Source: CAYPNF01 sp964411985
GTDB taxonomy: Bacteria > Verrucomicrobiota > Verrucomicrobiia > Limisphaerales > J093
Length of the DNA: 51,175 nucleotides
Direction of reading: 5' to 3'
NCBI GenBank assembly: GCA_964411985.1
Contig: CAYPNF010000055.1
Coordinates: 1 to 51,175 of the forward strand
Below, one piece after another: positions 25,531 to 34,900 of the stretch. The position numbers and the translations under genes were made by a program. The notes under the pieces are model-generated. The model was not told the DNA's origin. It did no database searches and was given only the letters and a program-made list of their open reading frames with translations. The stretch's first letter is position 1, and the number at the start of each line of letters is the position of its first letter.

Positions 25531-28350
25531 TTATTCTGCCAACCGAATCTCCTGAACCTGCACCGTCACGTCACGCTGATTGCACGGGTCAAGCCGGAGG
25601 CGGGTCACAATCCCCCGCCACCGACGGCTATCCGAAACCGGGACGGAGTACTCATGCCATTGACCATCCAACTGCACGCCAAAGTGCATGCTATTGGCTT
25701 CGCTCTCAGGCAGACGGCTGGTACGCCAGAAGAGTTGCGCTTTTTCCACAACAGAGCTCGCCAGTGGCTTCTGCAGTCTCATTCGCAGGATCACCCTCTT
25801 GAATTCGGCTGCCTTGGCCTGCATCGGAGGACCAAAGAGAGCGGGATCCGTGCCCGTGGTCACACAAGACAGGACTCCAGCATCCACGTGAACTCGGTCC
25901 AAATCCATGGTGTTGATCCACTCAACCAACCCAGCGCCAGCCCCCCACGCAGTTCGAGCCGGCTCGGCAGGCGGCACGTCGTAGGGTCCCAGCCCGAGAT
26001 CGGGTGGGGCATAATCCGTATGCTTCCCTGTGCCGGACACGAAAACATTCCGAATCGCATCCAAATACCCAAAGCCAAACTCCGCCTGCGGCTCGATGTA
26101 GGCTCCCTCCCCCCACTCATTCCAAGCCTCGATCAACAAAAACTTGCGCAAGGGCGCATCGGCCGGGAGGGAATCGAGAAACGTCTTGGCGTCCGACAGG
26201 TGGCGCTGAAAGAGAGCCGGAGTTCTTCCATACCTCACCAGGTTATTGTCACCGTGCCAGGGGCGGCTATCCCAACCGCCACAGACCGGAAGCCCAAGAG
26301 GAATTGGGCTGGCCTCCGCGATGTTTCTCCAATGGTTCCGGTACCCTTCCAGCAGGCTCTCGAAGGGGGCCACGAGACTATCATCACGGATTCCCAATCC
26401 GGGCCAGGTGTAGGCCGTCACTGCATCATAGCCCTCACTGGCAGCCTGCCGTGCCTGTCCGCCGTCCGCCACGCAGGCCATCAGGTAGAGCCCAGGCAGC
26501 CCGGCCTGGCGGCATTCTTCGCGCATAACCTCCAGGGATTTCTTCACCTCGACGCTTCCCAAGTCTGCACTCAGACGGTCGGTGCTGAAGATGATCACCA
26601 CCGGTTTCCCCTCAATCTGAAGGTATTCTGGCCTGCGAAAGTAGTTCTGGATCCAATGTCGAGCCACAGCCTGGCAATCGTCCCGGGAGGATGTCCCGGG
26701 AGCGTTGTGATTCGCCCAGAGCAGGCAAAACTTCACCAGGTGACGGTAACGAGCTTTGAAAAGACCATCGTGTAACGCGTGCTCGAGCTGCCGGCTTCCG
26801 CGCGACCAGTACCAGTCGTAGGCGAAGTAAGTGATCCCATGTTCCACCGCCCACTTGATATGCCAATCGGCGATCTCAGGGCTCCCTTCCGCATACCAGC
26901 CAAGGACCGGTTTCCGTTCCGGAAAACGCGTTATCGGATGCCATTGGCTTGCCGACTTCCAGCCTGGAAAATAGTAGGCTCCAATCTCGTAAGGGCCCCG
27001 CACTGGTTTCGGTTCCGGCACATAGTCCAGCCTCGCCCCTTTCGGTGGAGCTGAGAAAGAGAGGGCAGCCGTGGTTTGGATCAGATCAGACCCATCACTC
27101 TGCACGCGCAACTCGGCCTGCCCCGACGTAGGTCTTCGGGCTACAATCACCCAAGTCATGGTAGCTTCCTCATCGAATTCCAACTTGGGTATAACAGCGC
27201 CGAGCGGAGAGACGCTTGACACGGTCATCCCTGGTGAGAGTTTCAGCTTTGCATGCAGGTTGGTGACAGCACTACCCCCTCGGTTGGTCAGCACCGCTTT
27301 CAATGTGGTTTTGCGCCCGGCTCGAGGCAGAGGATCGTCCAGGGCAAAGGACACCACCTCCAGCTGAGCTGCTCCCAGCGGATCCTCTCCCACAACAATG
27401 GAGCTAACTTGCGCCAGCGGGCGCCTGGTTGTGGAGGGGTCTGACCTATCGCTGGATGCGTTGCCTGGGCGAAGACCCAGTGCTACCACTCTTCCCTTCC
27501 ACTGCGCCGCAGAGAGCATATCGATGTTGTATACGTGTCGCTTACCGTCCGAGCGAACGGGGAATGTGAGGGGTTGCATCCCCCGAGTGGTGTCCGTGGC
27601 AAAACAGAGTGTGGCCCGGTTGCCCACACTTGTCGCCATGGTTACGGCGACCCAAGTATTGCTCTCAGCATTCACGCTCACGCGAGGAGAGAAGAGGCAA
27701 TCCGCGGAACTCGACCACGGCACGACCAGGCCCCCGCTATCAGCCCCAAGTGCCTCGCCAGACAACATGGACCATCCCTGACCGCCGTTCCGGAAATCGA
27801 AGGCCAGAGTTTCCGTGACTGGATCTGGCTGGATCTGGCTTATCCTGAGGAAGTCGATTTCGAACTTGGCGCCATCATAGAGGTCGAGGCGCAACCGCAC
27901 GATGTGCCGATCCAGGTGCCAGAAGGGCAGAATACGGTAAACTTGCCAAGACTGGTCGCCCCGGACCTGGAAACGAGTGCTCTTCTCTTGTGAAAACCCT
28001 CCGTACTTCCCCTGATGGGTGTCACTCCAGAAGATCTCCGCCATGCCGTCCCGATCCGCCTTCAGGCGTAACTCGATCACTTGGCCTGAATCCGCGAGGA
28101 GGTTGAGCATGGGCTGCAATTCGAGGATCGGGTCAGAGCCGCTGCCGCGGCACCGGAGGACCCCCTCCTCCACTTCTGCACCAGCGACATGGGCGTTGGG
28201 CCGCCACCCCTGCAAGTCTCCCGGTTGCTCGAAGCTCCACTCCGCCACGACTCTGCCAACTGCGCTCGGAGGATCGTTCAGCTCAGCGTGCAGCATCAGG
28301 ATTGTCCCAAGCAGCCAAACCGCGAACGCGCAGGTCGTAGTCCTGATCAC
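25531..28350 (-). CDS. Secreted GH99-like (WbsX-type) glycan hydrolase with carbohydrate-binding N-terminus
   Basis: This 939-residue protein starts at GTG 28350, eight bases after AAGGAGG (28359-28365), the strongest SD in this part of the window. A GTG 18 bases upstream would translate through that SD. A signal peptide occupies about 1-24. Residues 30-330 look like two carbohydrate-binding jelly-rolls, and about 330-440 is a CARDB-type Ig fold (PLPRAGRKTTLKAVLTNRGG). The catalytic domain (about 450-790) shows GAYYFPGW, KPVLGWYAEGSPEIADW, GITYFAYDWYW and IEAWNEWGEGAYIEP, as in the WbsX/GH99-like family. A third binding-type domain (about 830-939) ends the protein. WbsX was first named as a glycosyltransferase, but the fold relates to GH99 endo-mannosidases; a signal peptide favours hydrolysis. 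Confidence 0.8.
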   Translation of the reverse strand: MIRTTTCAFAVWLLGTILMLHAELNDPPSAVGRVVAEWSFEQPGDLQGWRPNAHVAGAEVEEGVLRCRGSGSDPILELQPMLNLLADSGQVIELRLKADRDGMAEIFWSDTHQGKYGGFSQEKSTRFQVRGDQSWQVYRILPFWHLDRHIVRLRLDLYDGAKFEIDFLRISQIQPDPVTETLAFDFRNGGQGWSMLSGEALGADSGGLVVPWSSSADCLFSPRVSVNAESNTWVAVTMATSVGNRATLCFATDTTRGMQPLTFPVRSDGKRHVYNIDMLSAAQWKGRVVALGLRPGNASSDRSDPSTTRRPLAQVSSIVVGEDPLGAAQLEVVSFALDDPLPRAGRKTTLKAVLTNRGGSAVTNLHAKLKLSPGMTVSSVSPLGAVIPKLEFDEEATMTWVIVARRPTSGQAELRVQSDGSDLIQTTAALSFSAPPKGARLDYVPEPKPVRGPYEIGAYYFPGWKSASQWHPITRFPERKPVLGWYAEGSPEIADWHIKWAVEHGITYFAYDWYWSRGSRQLEHALHDGLFKARYRHLVKFCLLWANHNAPGTSSRDDCQAVARHWIQNYFRRPEYLQIEGKPVVIIFSTDRLSADLGSVEVKKSLEVMREECRQAGLPGLYLMACVADGGQARQAASEGYDAVTAYTWPGLGIRDDSLVAPFESLLEGYRNHWRNIAEASPIPLGLPVCGGWDSRPWHGDNNLVRYGRTPALFQRHLSDAKTFLDSLPADAPLRKFLLIEAWNEWGEGAYIEPQAEFGFGYLDAIRNVFVSGTGKHTDYAPPDLGLGPYDVPPAEPARTAWGAGAGLVEWINTMDLDRVHVDAGVLSCVTTGTDPALFGPPMQAKAAEFKRVILRMRLQKPLASSVVEKAQLFWRTSRLPESEANSMHFGVQLDGQWHEYSVPVSDSRRWRGIVTRLRLDPCNQRDVTVQVQEIRLAE

Positions 28351-28358
28351 AAGATATA

Positions 28359-28380
28359 CCTCCTTCACACGTAATTACGT
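28359..28380 (-). promoter_or_regulatory. Strong SD and 12-bp palindrome before the GH99-like gene
   Basis: The minus-strand SD AAGGAGG (28359-28365) decides the GTG start at 28350. Immediately upstream lies the perfect 12-base palindrome ACGTAATTACGT (28369-28380). The related sequence TTAATTACG directly precedes the sialidase-like ATG (31812-31820). It may be an operator shared by two glycan genes, or simply AT-rich promoter DNA. Confidence 0.45.
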
Positions 28381-28391
28381 TTCGGCGAATG

Positions 28392-29048
28392 TCAACGCCT
28401 CCTCATGAGTGCGGACCACGCTAGTGGACGCCAGTCCAGGGACTTGTCCGCCGATTCAAACCAGGATTCCCGGAGCTCGACCATGGCGAAGAGGTTTTCG
28501 ATTTCCGAGAACAACTCTGAGGCCCGGACCCGGGGCGGACCCTTTTCCCGAGGCTCCGGATCATTCGCGTTCCCTAAAACGCTCAGCCAGAGCCCACCGG
28601 TCTGCGTCATCCGGGCAACGAACTCCGGTATAGCACCTGGACTTCCTTTTCTGACGCAGTGATAGAAACCGCTGTCGAAGACGAGCCCATAGCCGCGGTC
28701 AGGTGTGGGCAGGTGGCCGAAGTCAGAAACGAGGAATTGGACTTGAACTCCAGCTTGTTGGGCTCTCTGCACCGCCACCTCTATTGCTCGCGGTGCCACG
28801 TCAAACGCTGTTACGGTAAAACCATGCCGGGCCAGGTAGATGGCATCACTGCCAGTGCCACACCCCATTTCCAGCACACTGCACGGAGCCACCCGCCATT
28901 CGCGAAGCACTCTCTCGAGGTTGTGAGAGTGCACGCCCTGATCCCAGGGGGTGTCCCCGGCAAGGTACCGATCATTCCAGTTGCCGGGGCCAGCAGCCAC
29001 AGGAGCGGAGCCGACGGCCTGAGGGTGGGGAGCAGAGCCGGTATTCAT
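28392..29048 (-). CDS. SAM-dependent methyltransferase (TPMT/TehB-like)
   Basis: This 218-residue cytoplasmic protein starts at the ATG at 29048, preceded by GGAG with a 4-base gap; an upstream start would add 26 unconserved residues. It opens with NWNDRYLAGDTPWDQG, typical of thiopurine/TehB-like methyltransferases. SAM motif I is VLEMGCGTGSDAIYLA, followed by VTAFDVAPRAIEVA and the FDSGFYHCV motif of post-motif II. The substrate cannot be deduced. The family methylates small thiols, tellurite or selenite, and halides. It lies 41 bases upstream of the GH99-like gene on the same strand and could be co-transcribed with it, although it has no obvious link to glycan breakdown. It is divergent from the GH5-like gene. 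Confidence 0.8.
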   Translation of the reverse strand: MNTGSAPHPQAVGSAPVAAGPGNWNDRYLAGDTPWDQGVHSHNLERVLREWRVAPCSVLEMGCGTGSDAIYLARHGFTVTAFDVAPRAIEVAVQRAQQAGVQVQFLVSDFGHLPTPDRGYGLVFDSGFYHCVRKGSPGAIPEFVARMTQTGGLWLSVLGNANDPEPREKGPPRVRASELFSEIENLFAMVELRESWFESADKSLDWRPLAWSALMRRR

Positions 29049-29170
29049 GATGCTCCAAGGCTGCTGTCTGAAAGCAAGCACGTCAAGTTCGAGAGCTGGA
29101 TACCCACCCGCATCCTCATCCTTCAAATGGTGATGGACTGGAAGTCCAGATCGCGTAAAACTCCGTCCCC

Positions 29171-30667
29171 ATGACGAACATGAAGTATGGACGAACCCTC
29201 AGTTCTGCACTGTTGCTGCCACTTTCCGCCTGCGTTCTTTCGTTTCTGGCTTTGGCGGCAAATCCCGCTGATACGATCCGTCTCCACCCGAAGAATCCCC
29301 ACTATTTTCTTTGGCGTGGGGAGCCGACCGTTCTCATTACCTCCGGGGAGCACTACGGAGCGGTACTGAACCTGGATTTCGACTATCGCCGGTATCTGCG
29401 CACCCTCAACGCAGCCGGGTTGAACATGACCCGAATGTTCGTCGGTGGCACCTACGTCGAGCCCAAGGGCGCCTTTAATATTGAGAGAAACACTCTCGCG
29501 CCCGCGCCCAACCGCTACCTGGCCCCATGGCAACGAAGTTCCCAACCTGGATACGCAGGAGGAGGCAACAAGTTCGACCTGAATACCTGGGACGAATCCT
29601 ATTTCGAGCGGCTGAAAGACTTCGTTCATCACGCTTCCCTCAATGGAGTCGTCGTGGAGGTGAATCTGTTCTGCCCCATGTACGAGGAGAGCCAATGGAA
29701 TCTGAGCCCCCTCAACATCGGCAATAACGTCAACGGCCTCGGGAACATCTCCAGGACGAACGTTTATACGCTGGACCTGAATGTGGGACTGCTCCCCGTT
29801 CAGGAACGAATGGTACGCAAAATCGTGGATGAGCTTCGCTCATTCGATAATGTCGTCTACGAGATCTGCAATGAGCCCTATTTCGGTGGAGTGACCATGG
29901 CATGGCAACACCACATCGCTGACGTGATCCGCGAGGCCCAGGGTTCCCATCGGAACCCAAAACTCATCTCGCAAAACATCGCGAATGGAAGCCAGCTCAT
30001 CGACAAGCCGCATCCCTGCGTTTCCATTTTCAATTTTCACTATGCCAGCCCGCCGGATGCGGTAAGACAGAATTACCTCCTGAACAAGGTCATCGGAGAC
30101 AATGAAACCGGGTTCAAGGGAACGTCAGACGCTCCCTACCGGATGGAAGCATGGGATTTCATGCTGGCTGGAGGTGGCCTGTTTAACCACCTGGACTATT
30201 CCTTCACCGCCGGGTTCGAGGATGGGACCTTTGTGTACCCCAAAACCCAACCAGGCGGAGGCAACCCTGAATTCCGCCGACAGCTCGGTGTGTTGCGAGA
30301 CTTCATGAAAAGCCTGGATTTCGTGAACATGACGCCTTCCCGCGGCTTCCTGGCAGGCGGCATCCCGGCGGGCTATACCGGCCGGACTTTGGAGAAGGAA
30401 GGCAGCCAGTATGCTGTCTATTTGCGGGCCGACCCCAAGCTCAAAGAGGAGGAATGTCAAAAACTGTGCCTCACGAAGGTAAAGGCCGATCTCCTGGTCC
30501 GTCTACCCAGAGGTGAATACCTGGTGGAATGGATCGCCCCCCTGACCGGAGCCATCCTCAAGGCCGAGCTGGTCAAGCCTGAGGGACTGACCGCTGGTCT
30601 GGCATCGCCTGAATTTTCGGGAGAGGTTGCCATCCGGATCAACAAACGATCGATGTGGCAGCCCTGA
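29171..30667 (+). CDS. Secreted GH5-like (clan GH-A) glycoside hydrolase
   Basis: This 498-residue protein has a signal peptide (about 1-30, ending near SFLALA-AN). Its (beta/alpha)8 barrel carries the clan GH-A acid/base in EICNEPYF (E235) and a likely nucleophile in GDNETGF (E312). Other expected strands are GLNMTRMFVGG and GVVVEVNLFCPMY. The C-terminus (about 400-498) is a small beta domain of the kind that follows cellulase-like barrels in Verrucomicrobiota and Planctomycetota. The substrate is not predictable; the Trp-rich loops seen in cellulases are limited. An internal ATG at 29180 is an alternative start. It is convergent with the sialidase-like gene, 16 bases apart. Confidence 0.75.
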   Translation: MTNMKYGRTLSSALLLPLSACVLSFLALAANPADTIRLHPKNPHYFLWRGEPTVLITSGEHYGAVLNLDFDYRRYLRTLNAAGLNMTRMFVGGTYVEPKGAFNIERNTLAPAPNRYLAPWQRSSQPGYAGGGNKFDLNTWDESYFERLKDFVHHASLNGVVVEVNLFCPMYEESQWNLSPLNIGNNVNGLGNISRTNVYTLDLNVGLLPVQERMVRKIVDELRSFDNVVYEICNEPYFGGVTMAWQHHIADVIREAQGSHRNPKLISQNIANGSQLIDKPHPCVSIFNFHYASPPDAVRQNYLLNKVIGDNETGFKGTSDAPYRMEAWDFMLAGGGLFNHLDYSFTAGFEDGTFVYPKTQPGGGNPEFRRQLGVLRDFMKSLDFVNMTPSRGFLAGGIPAGYTGRTLEKEGSQYAVYLRADPKLKEEECQKLCLTKVKADLLVRLPRGEYLVEWIAPLTGAILKAELVKPEGLTAGLASPEFSGEVAIRINKRSMWQP

Positions 30668-30683
30668 GGCGGGGGAACAAGGA

Positions 30684-31811
30684 TCAATTCGCCCGCCAAA
30701 TGGTGGCCGCGATGTACCGTTCGCGAGTCGGATCTGTATTCCAGTAATAGGCAGTGACGACTGCGCCATCGGCTCTCTGGGCCGTTCGGGGGAAGCCTAT
30801 GTCCCAATTGCCGGCTCCAGATCGGAGAACGATTTCGCTGCCCCAACTAGTGCCGTCATCGCTGCTGATCCGCGCGCAAATGTTTCCCTTATCCAACTGG
30901 CCATAGGTCACGACCAGCCTGCCATCCTCCAACCGAGTCAAGGACGGAGGGTTACTGCGCGTTCCCGTGTCGATTGAATACTCCAGGGTCTTCCAGGTTA
31001 GCCCATCGTCCTCTGATCGATGGAACTGAATGCTGGTGCGCGGATTAGGGCTATCCTCCTGAAAACGAGTCGCCGTCAGCAACCTCCGGGCCTTGACCCG
31101 AACGGTGGAGGGCTGCAGCGAAAACCCATACACCGGATCGGGGCCGACCCAACCAGCCCGTTCCCAGTTCTTACCCCCATCCCGGCTACGTATCGAGACC
31201 ACCCTGCCTGCTTTGGGTTTATGCTTGCTGTGGACATTCAGCAACATCAGCACTTCGCCCGGGCCCCCGAGCAGGTAGTCCGTCTTGCCAGCGATCCCAC
31301 CCATACCCAGACTGGGAAGCAGCTGAGGGGGGCCCCAGCTGTGACCGCGGTCTTTCGATACCTGGAACCACGTTTTCCCCATTTCCTCATGTTCATACCC
31401 GCACATCAGGATCGGTGCCTCCAACTCGGGACGAATATCACCCAGCAAGCGACCGTAATTCAGGCCCAATGAATTGGGCGTCGGGCGCAAGGTGCCTGGT
31501 TTCTCGACTTTCCAGCTCTTTCCCCCGTCGCGGCTTCGCGCCAGCCACACGTTCTGGCTTCCACTCGGGCTCATCGCATACTTTTCCGGGCCTTGATACT
31601 CAAGGTTTCCCGCAGTGAAAGCTACCAGGAGCTCATCGCGCCAGCTCCAAAGCAGGCCATGGTCCGCCGGCCAGGCATAGTACTTGCCTATCCCGCGAGC
31701 CACGATCACGTGGCTAGAACCAACCGCTTCGGACTCCTGCGCGCGTAACGCAAGCAGACTCGTCAGACCAAGTAACACCAGCCAACATGCACTCAAAGTA
31801 GATCTTCTCAT
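30684..31811 (-). CDS. Sialidase-like exo-hydrolase with Asp-box repeats
   Basis: This 375-residue secreted protein starts at the ATG at 31811, whose signal peptide is MRRSTLSACWLVLLGLTSLLALRA (residues 1-24); the in-frame extension upstream is unconserved. Five Asp boxes of the form S-x-D-x-G-x-x-W are visible: SRDGGKSW, SKDRGHSW, SRDGGKNW, SEDDGLTW and SSDDGTSW. They define a six-bladed sialidase/BNR propeller. The catalytic Arg triad and Tyr of true sialidases are not clearly placed, so a related exo-glycosidase or a non-enzymatic binder is possible. It is divergent from the cytochrome/SUMF1 giant across about 166 bases that must contain both promoters. Confidence 0.75.
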   Translation of the reverse strand: MRRSTLSACWLVLLGLTSLLALRAQESEAVGSSHVIVARGIGKYYAWPADHGLLWSWRDELLVAFTAGNLEYQGPEKYAMSPSGSQNVWLARSRDGGKSWKVEKPGTLRPTPNSLGLNYGRLLGDIRPELEAPILMCGYEHEEMGKTWFQVSKDRGHSWGPPQLLPSLGMGGIAGKTDYLLGGPGEVLMLLNVHSKHKPKAGRVVSIRSRDGGKNWERAGWVGPDPVYGFSLQPSTVRVKARRLLTATRFQEDSPNPRTSIQFHRSEDDGLTWKTLEYSIDTGTRSNPPSLTRLEDGRLVVTYGQLDKGNICARISSDDGTSWGSEIVLRSGAGNWDIGFPRTAQRADGAVVTAYYWNTDPTRERYIAATIWRAN

Positions 31812-31977
31812 CGTAATTAAGGTGAAGAATGGTAGTGCCGCCGGGTTTTGGGGCACCAATCCCACCTCCCTTTGAGCAGCTTGAGCCACTTCAGGCAAGC
31901 AAGATCTCGCGGATTTGCGGCTAGACAAGCGAAAAACGGGTCCTCAAGGTGTTCCTGAAAACCATTTTTACACCAAC

Positions 31978-34900
31978 ATGCGTGAAAGCGGCAACGCCAT
32001 GATGAGTCCGATTCAACGAATCCTGGCTCTGGCCTTTCTGGCTCCCTCCCTCCTCGGGGCGACTCCACCCGACCCTTACGTAAAACGCTCAACCTGGCAG
32101 GAGACAATCCTGGCTTCAGTTGAAGCCGTCGAGGCGGCGAATCTTCCGGATGGTTTCCCTTCCTTCGAAAGTGAGACCTTAAGAGGCGGGGAGCCAGGCA
32201 AGCAGATCCGAGTCGCACTCCACGATGCGAAGGAGATGTACCTCTTCGCGACCGGCTGTCCGGATCAGAAGTGGGGAATCGCCGATTGGGCCAATGCCAC
32301 CCTCACCACCAAGGATGGGGTTACCACATCACTCACCGCCCTGAAGCGTTTCCGAGTCCTCAAGGGCCGTCACGAAATCGATCTCACTCTTCGTTCCGGG
32401 CTGTACCAGAAGATGAGTCTGGGAGGCCACAAGTACGAACACGGTCTGAATGTCCAGGCAGACAGCGTCATCGTCGTCCCTCTGGATGGCCAATATGAAA
32501 GTTTTGAGGCCGTTATTGGTATCGACGACTGGGCCAAAACGAATGGAACGGTCCGCTTCAGTGTGGTCGGGCCTAAAGCAGCAGCGATCAAGCGCCTATG
32601 GGAACGGTTGGAGGAGGATTTTCCCGGCCCGTTGAACCGCCGCCAAATGGTCTGGGAAAGAGAAGACCGTGTTTTCGAGATGGACAAGTGGACAGGGAAT
32701 TGGCCTCAACTCGCACAACGCTACGCCGATGCTTGCTCGCGGGTCCCGTCCCTCCAGGCCGCGGCCAGACTCCTCGTCCCCAGTACCGACAGCGGCCAGA
32801 AACTCGAGCAGGTGCGGGAGCTCTACTATCTTTCCCGCCAATTGAATGAGAGTCTCGCCGCGGCACAAGCATTTGACTTCGAGGGCCTGGAGCAGGCGCT
32901 GACTGATCTTCAAACCAGTTTCCCGAAACGTTATCCCACTCACTTTCTGAGCCGCTTCCACGAACTCCAGAAGGCGCTAAAGAAAGTTCAGCCTGAGGCT
33001 CAGAGTGGCAACGTCGATTCGCTGAAAAAACTAGCGGGCCTGATCGATGCGCTCACTGAATTCAAGCAAACCGCCTTGCTCGCCAACCCCCTGCTCGACT
33101 TCAAGAACCTGGTCATCATGAAGCGCCAGCCTATCGGAAACGCCCGCCGCAGCGACTGGGAAGGCTATGGATATGGTGAGTATCTGGGGGTACCGCGCCA
33201 GAGTTCCTGGAACTACGGCACGATGCCCGTGGTAGACAAATGGACAAACGAGATTGCCCTTGTCTCCCCCGTCGCCCCAACGGGAAAGGTCAGCACGATT
33301 TACAAGCCCGCATCCCCTTTCCTGGTCGCGGACATCGATCTCCATTGGGACGCCGAGCGAATGCTCTTTTCCATGCCGGATACCAACCGTAACTGGCAGA
33401 TTCATGAAATCCGGGCTGACGGCAGCCAACCGCGCCAACTGACTCCCAGCGTTCATCTGGACGTGCACAATTACGACCCCACTTACCTCCCCAGCGGTGA
33501 AATCATCTTTCTCTCCACAGCCCCCCTGCAGGGAGTCCCCTGCAATGCTGGCGTCATCGTGGGAATGATGTACAAGATGGGAGAAAACGGAGAGCGAATT
33601 CGCCAGCTGACCTTCGAGCAGGATCACGATTACACACCGAGCGTTCTCAACAATGGCCGGGTGCTCTATCTGCGCTGGGACTACACCGATACGCCTCATG
33701 TTTGGAATCGGCTGCTCATGTCGATGAATCCGGACGGGACGGGCCAAATGGAGTACTACGGCGCCAACTCTTACTGGCCCAATGCCATCTTCTTCGCGCG
33801 AGCCATTCCCAACGAGCCGTCGAAGATCGTGGGAATTGTCACCGGGCATCACGAGGGACGCGTGGGCGAGCTGTTCATCCTGGATCCGGCAAAAGGACGG
33901 CATGAAATCCAAGGCGTGGTTCAACGCATCCCCAAGAAAGGCCCACCGGTGGAGGCTAGAATCGAGGATAAACTGACAGAGCACAGTTGGCCCAAGTTCC
34001 TGCACCCATGGCCGCTGAGTGACAAGTATTTCCTGGTGGCCTGCAAACCTGAGCCTTCCTCCCTCTGGGGTATCTACCTGGTGGACGTGTTCGACAACAT
34101 GGTACTCATCAAGGAAGAGGAAGGCTTCGCCTTGCTGGAACCAATCCCTCTTCGCAAACGTGAGGCACCCCCTGTCCTCCAGGATCGCGTTCAGCCTGCC
34201 AGCAAGGACGCCCTGGTTTACATGGAGGATGTCTACAGCGGTCCGGGCTTGCGGGGCATCCCGCGCGGCACGGTCAAGAAGCTACGGTTGTTCACCTACC
34301 ATTTCGGCTATCAAAAACTAGCTGGCATTGACCACCGCGTCGGGGCTGATGGGCCGTGGGAAGCCAAACGGGTATTGGGCACGGTGCCCGTGGAGGCTGA
34401 TGGCTCTGCCCTGTTCTCCGTTCCCGCGAAGATGCCACTGTCGTTCCAACCCCTCGACGCCGAAGGTAAGGCGGTCGCCCTCATGCGCAGCTGGATGACT
34501 GCCATGCCAGGAGAAAGCGTGGCGTGTGTTGGCTGTCACGATCGTCAGAGTTCTGCCCCCCCACCCGCCAACCGGAGAATGGCCTTGGCGCGAAGTCCGT
34601 CCACCATCACGCCCTGGCCGGGCCCACCTCGGGGATTCAGTTTCGCGCATGATGTGCAACCAGTCTTGGACAAGTACTGCGTCGGCTGCCACGATGGAAA
34701 ACCGGTCCAGGGCGGCAAGACCATCCCGGACCTGCGGCGCGATCAAGGAGCTTACATCGTCTACCGCGGTGGTGAACTGGACGGGAAACGCATCGAGGGC
34801 CAGTCGAAGCAAGAGCTGTTGGGCAAGTATGGCGCCGTGTTCGATCCGAGTTATGTGGTCCTCCGCCAATTCATCCGCGTCGGGGGCTTGGAGAGCGACC

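Noticed and set aside
25058..25555. 165-codon plus-strand frame in the gene-free region
   Set aside because: No SD, no hydrophobic or family pattern, and odd composition. It is more likely non-coding.
25504..26775. 423-codon plus-strand frame
   Set aside because: It is antisense to the GH99-like gene, which has a strong SD and family motifs.
31915..31978. Upstream start (31915) for the HzsA-like fusion
   Set aside because: It would place 21 charged residues before the signal peptide, and no SD supports it.
33031..34005. 324-codon minus-strand frame
   Set aside because: It is antisense to the HzsA-like part of the fusion gene and has no recognisable features.
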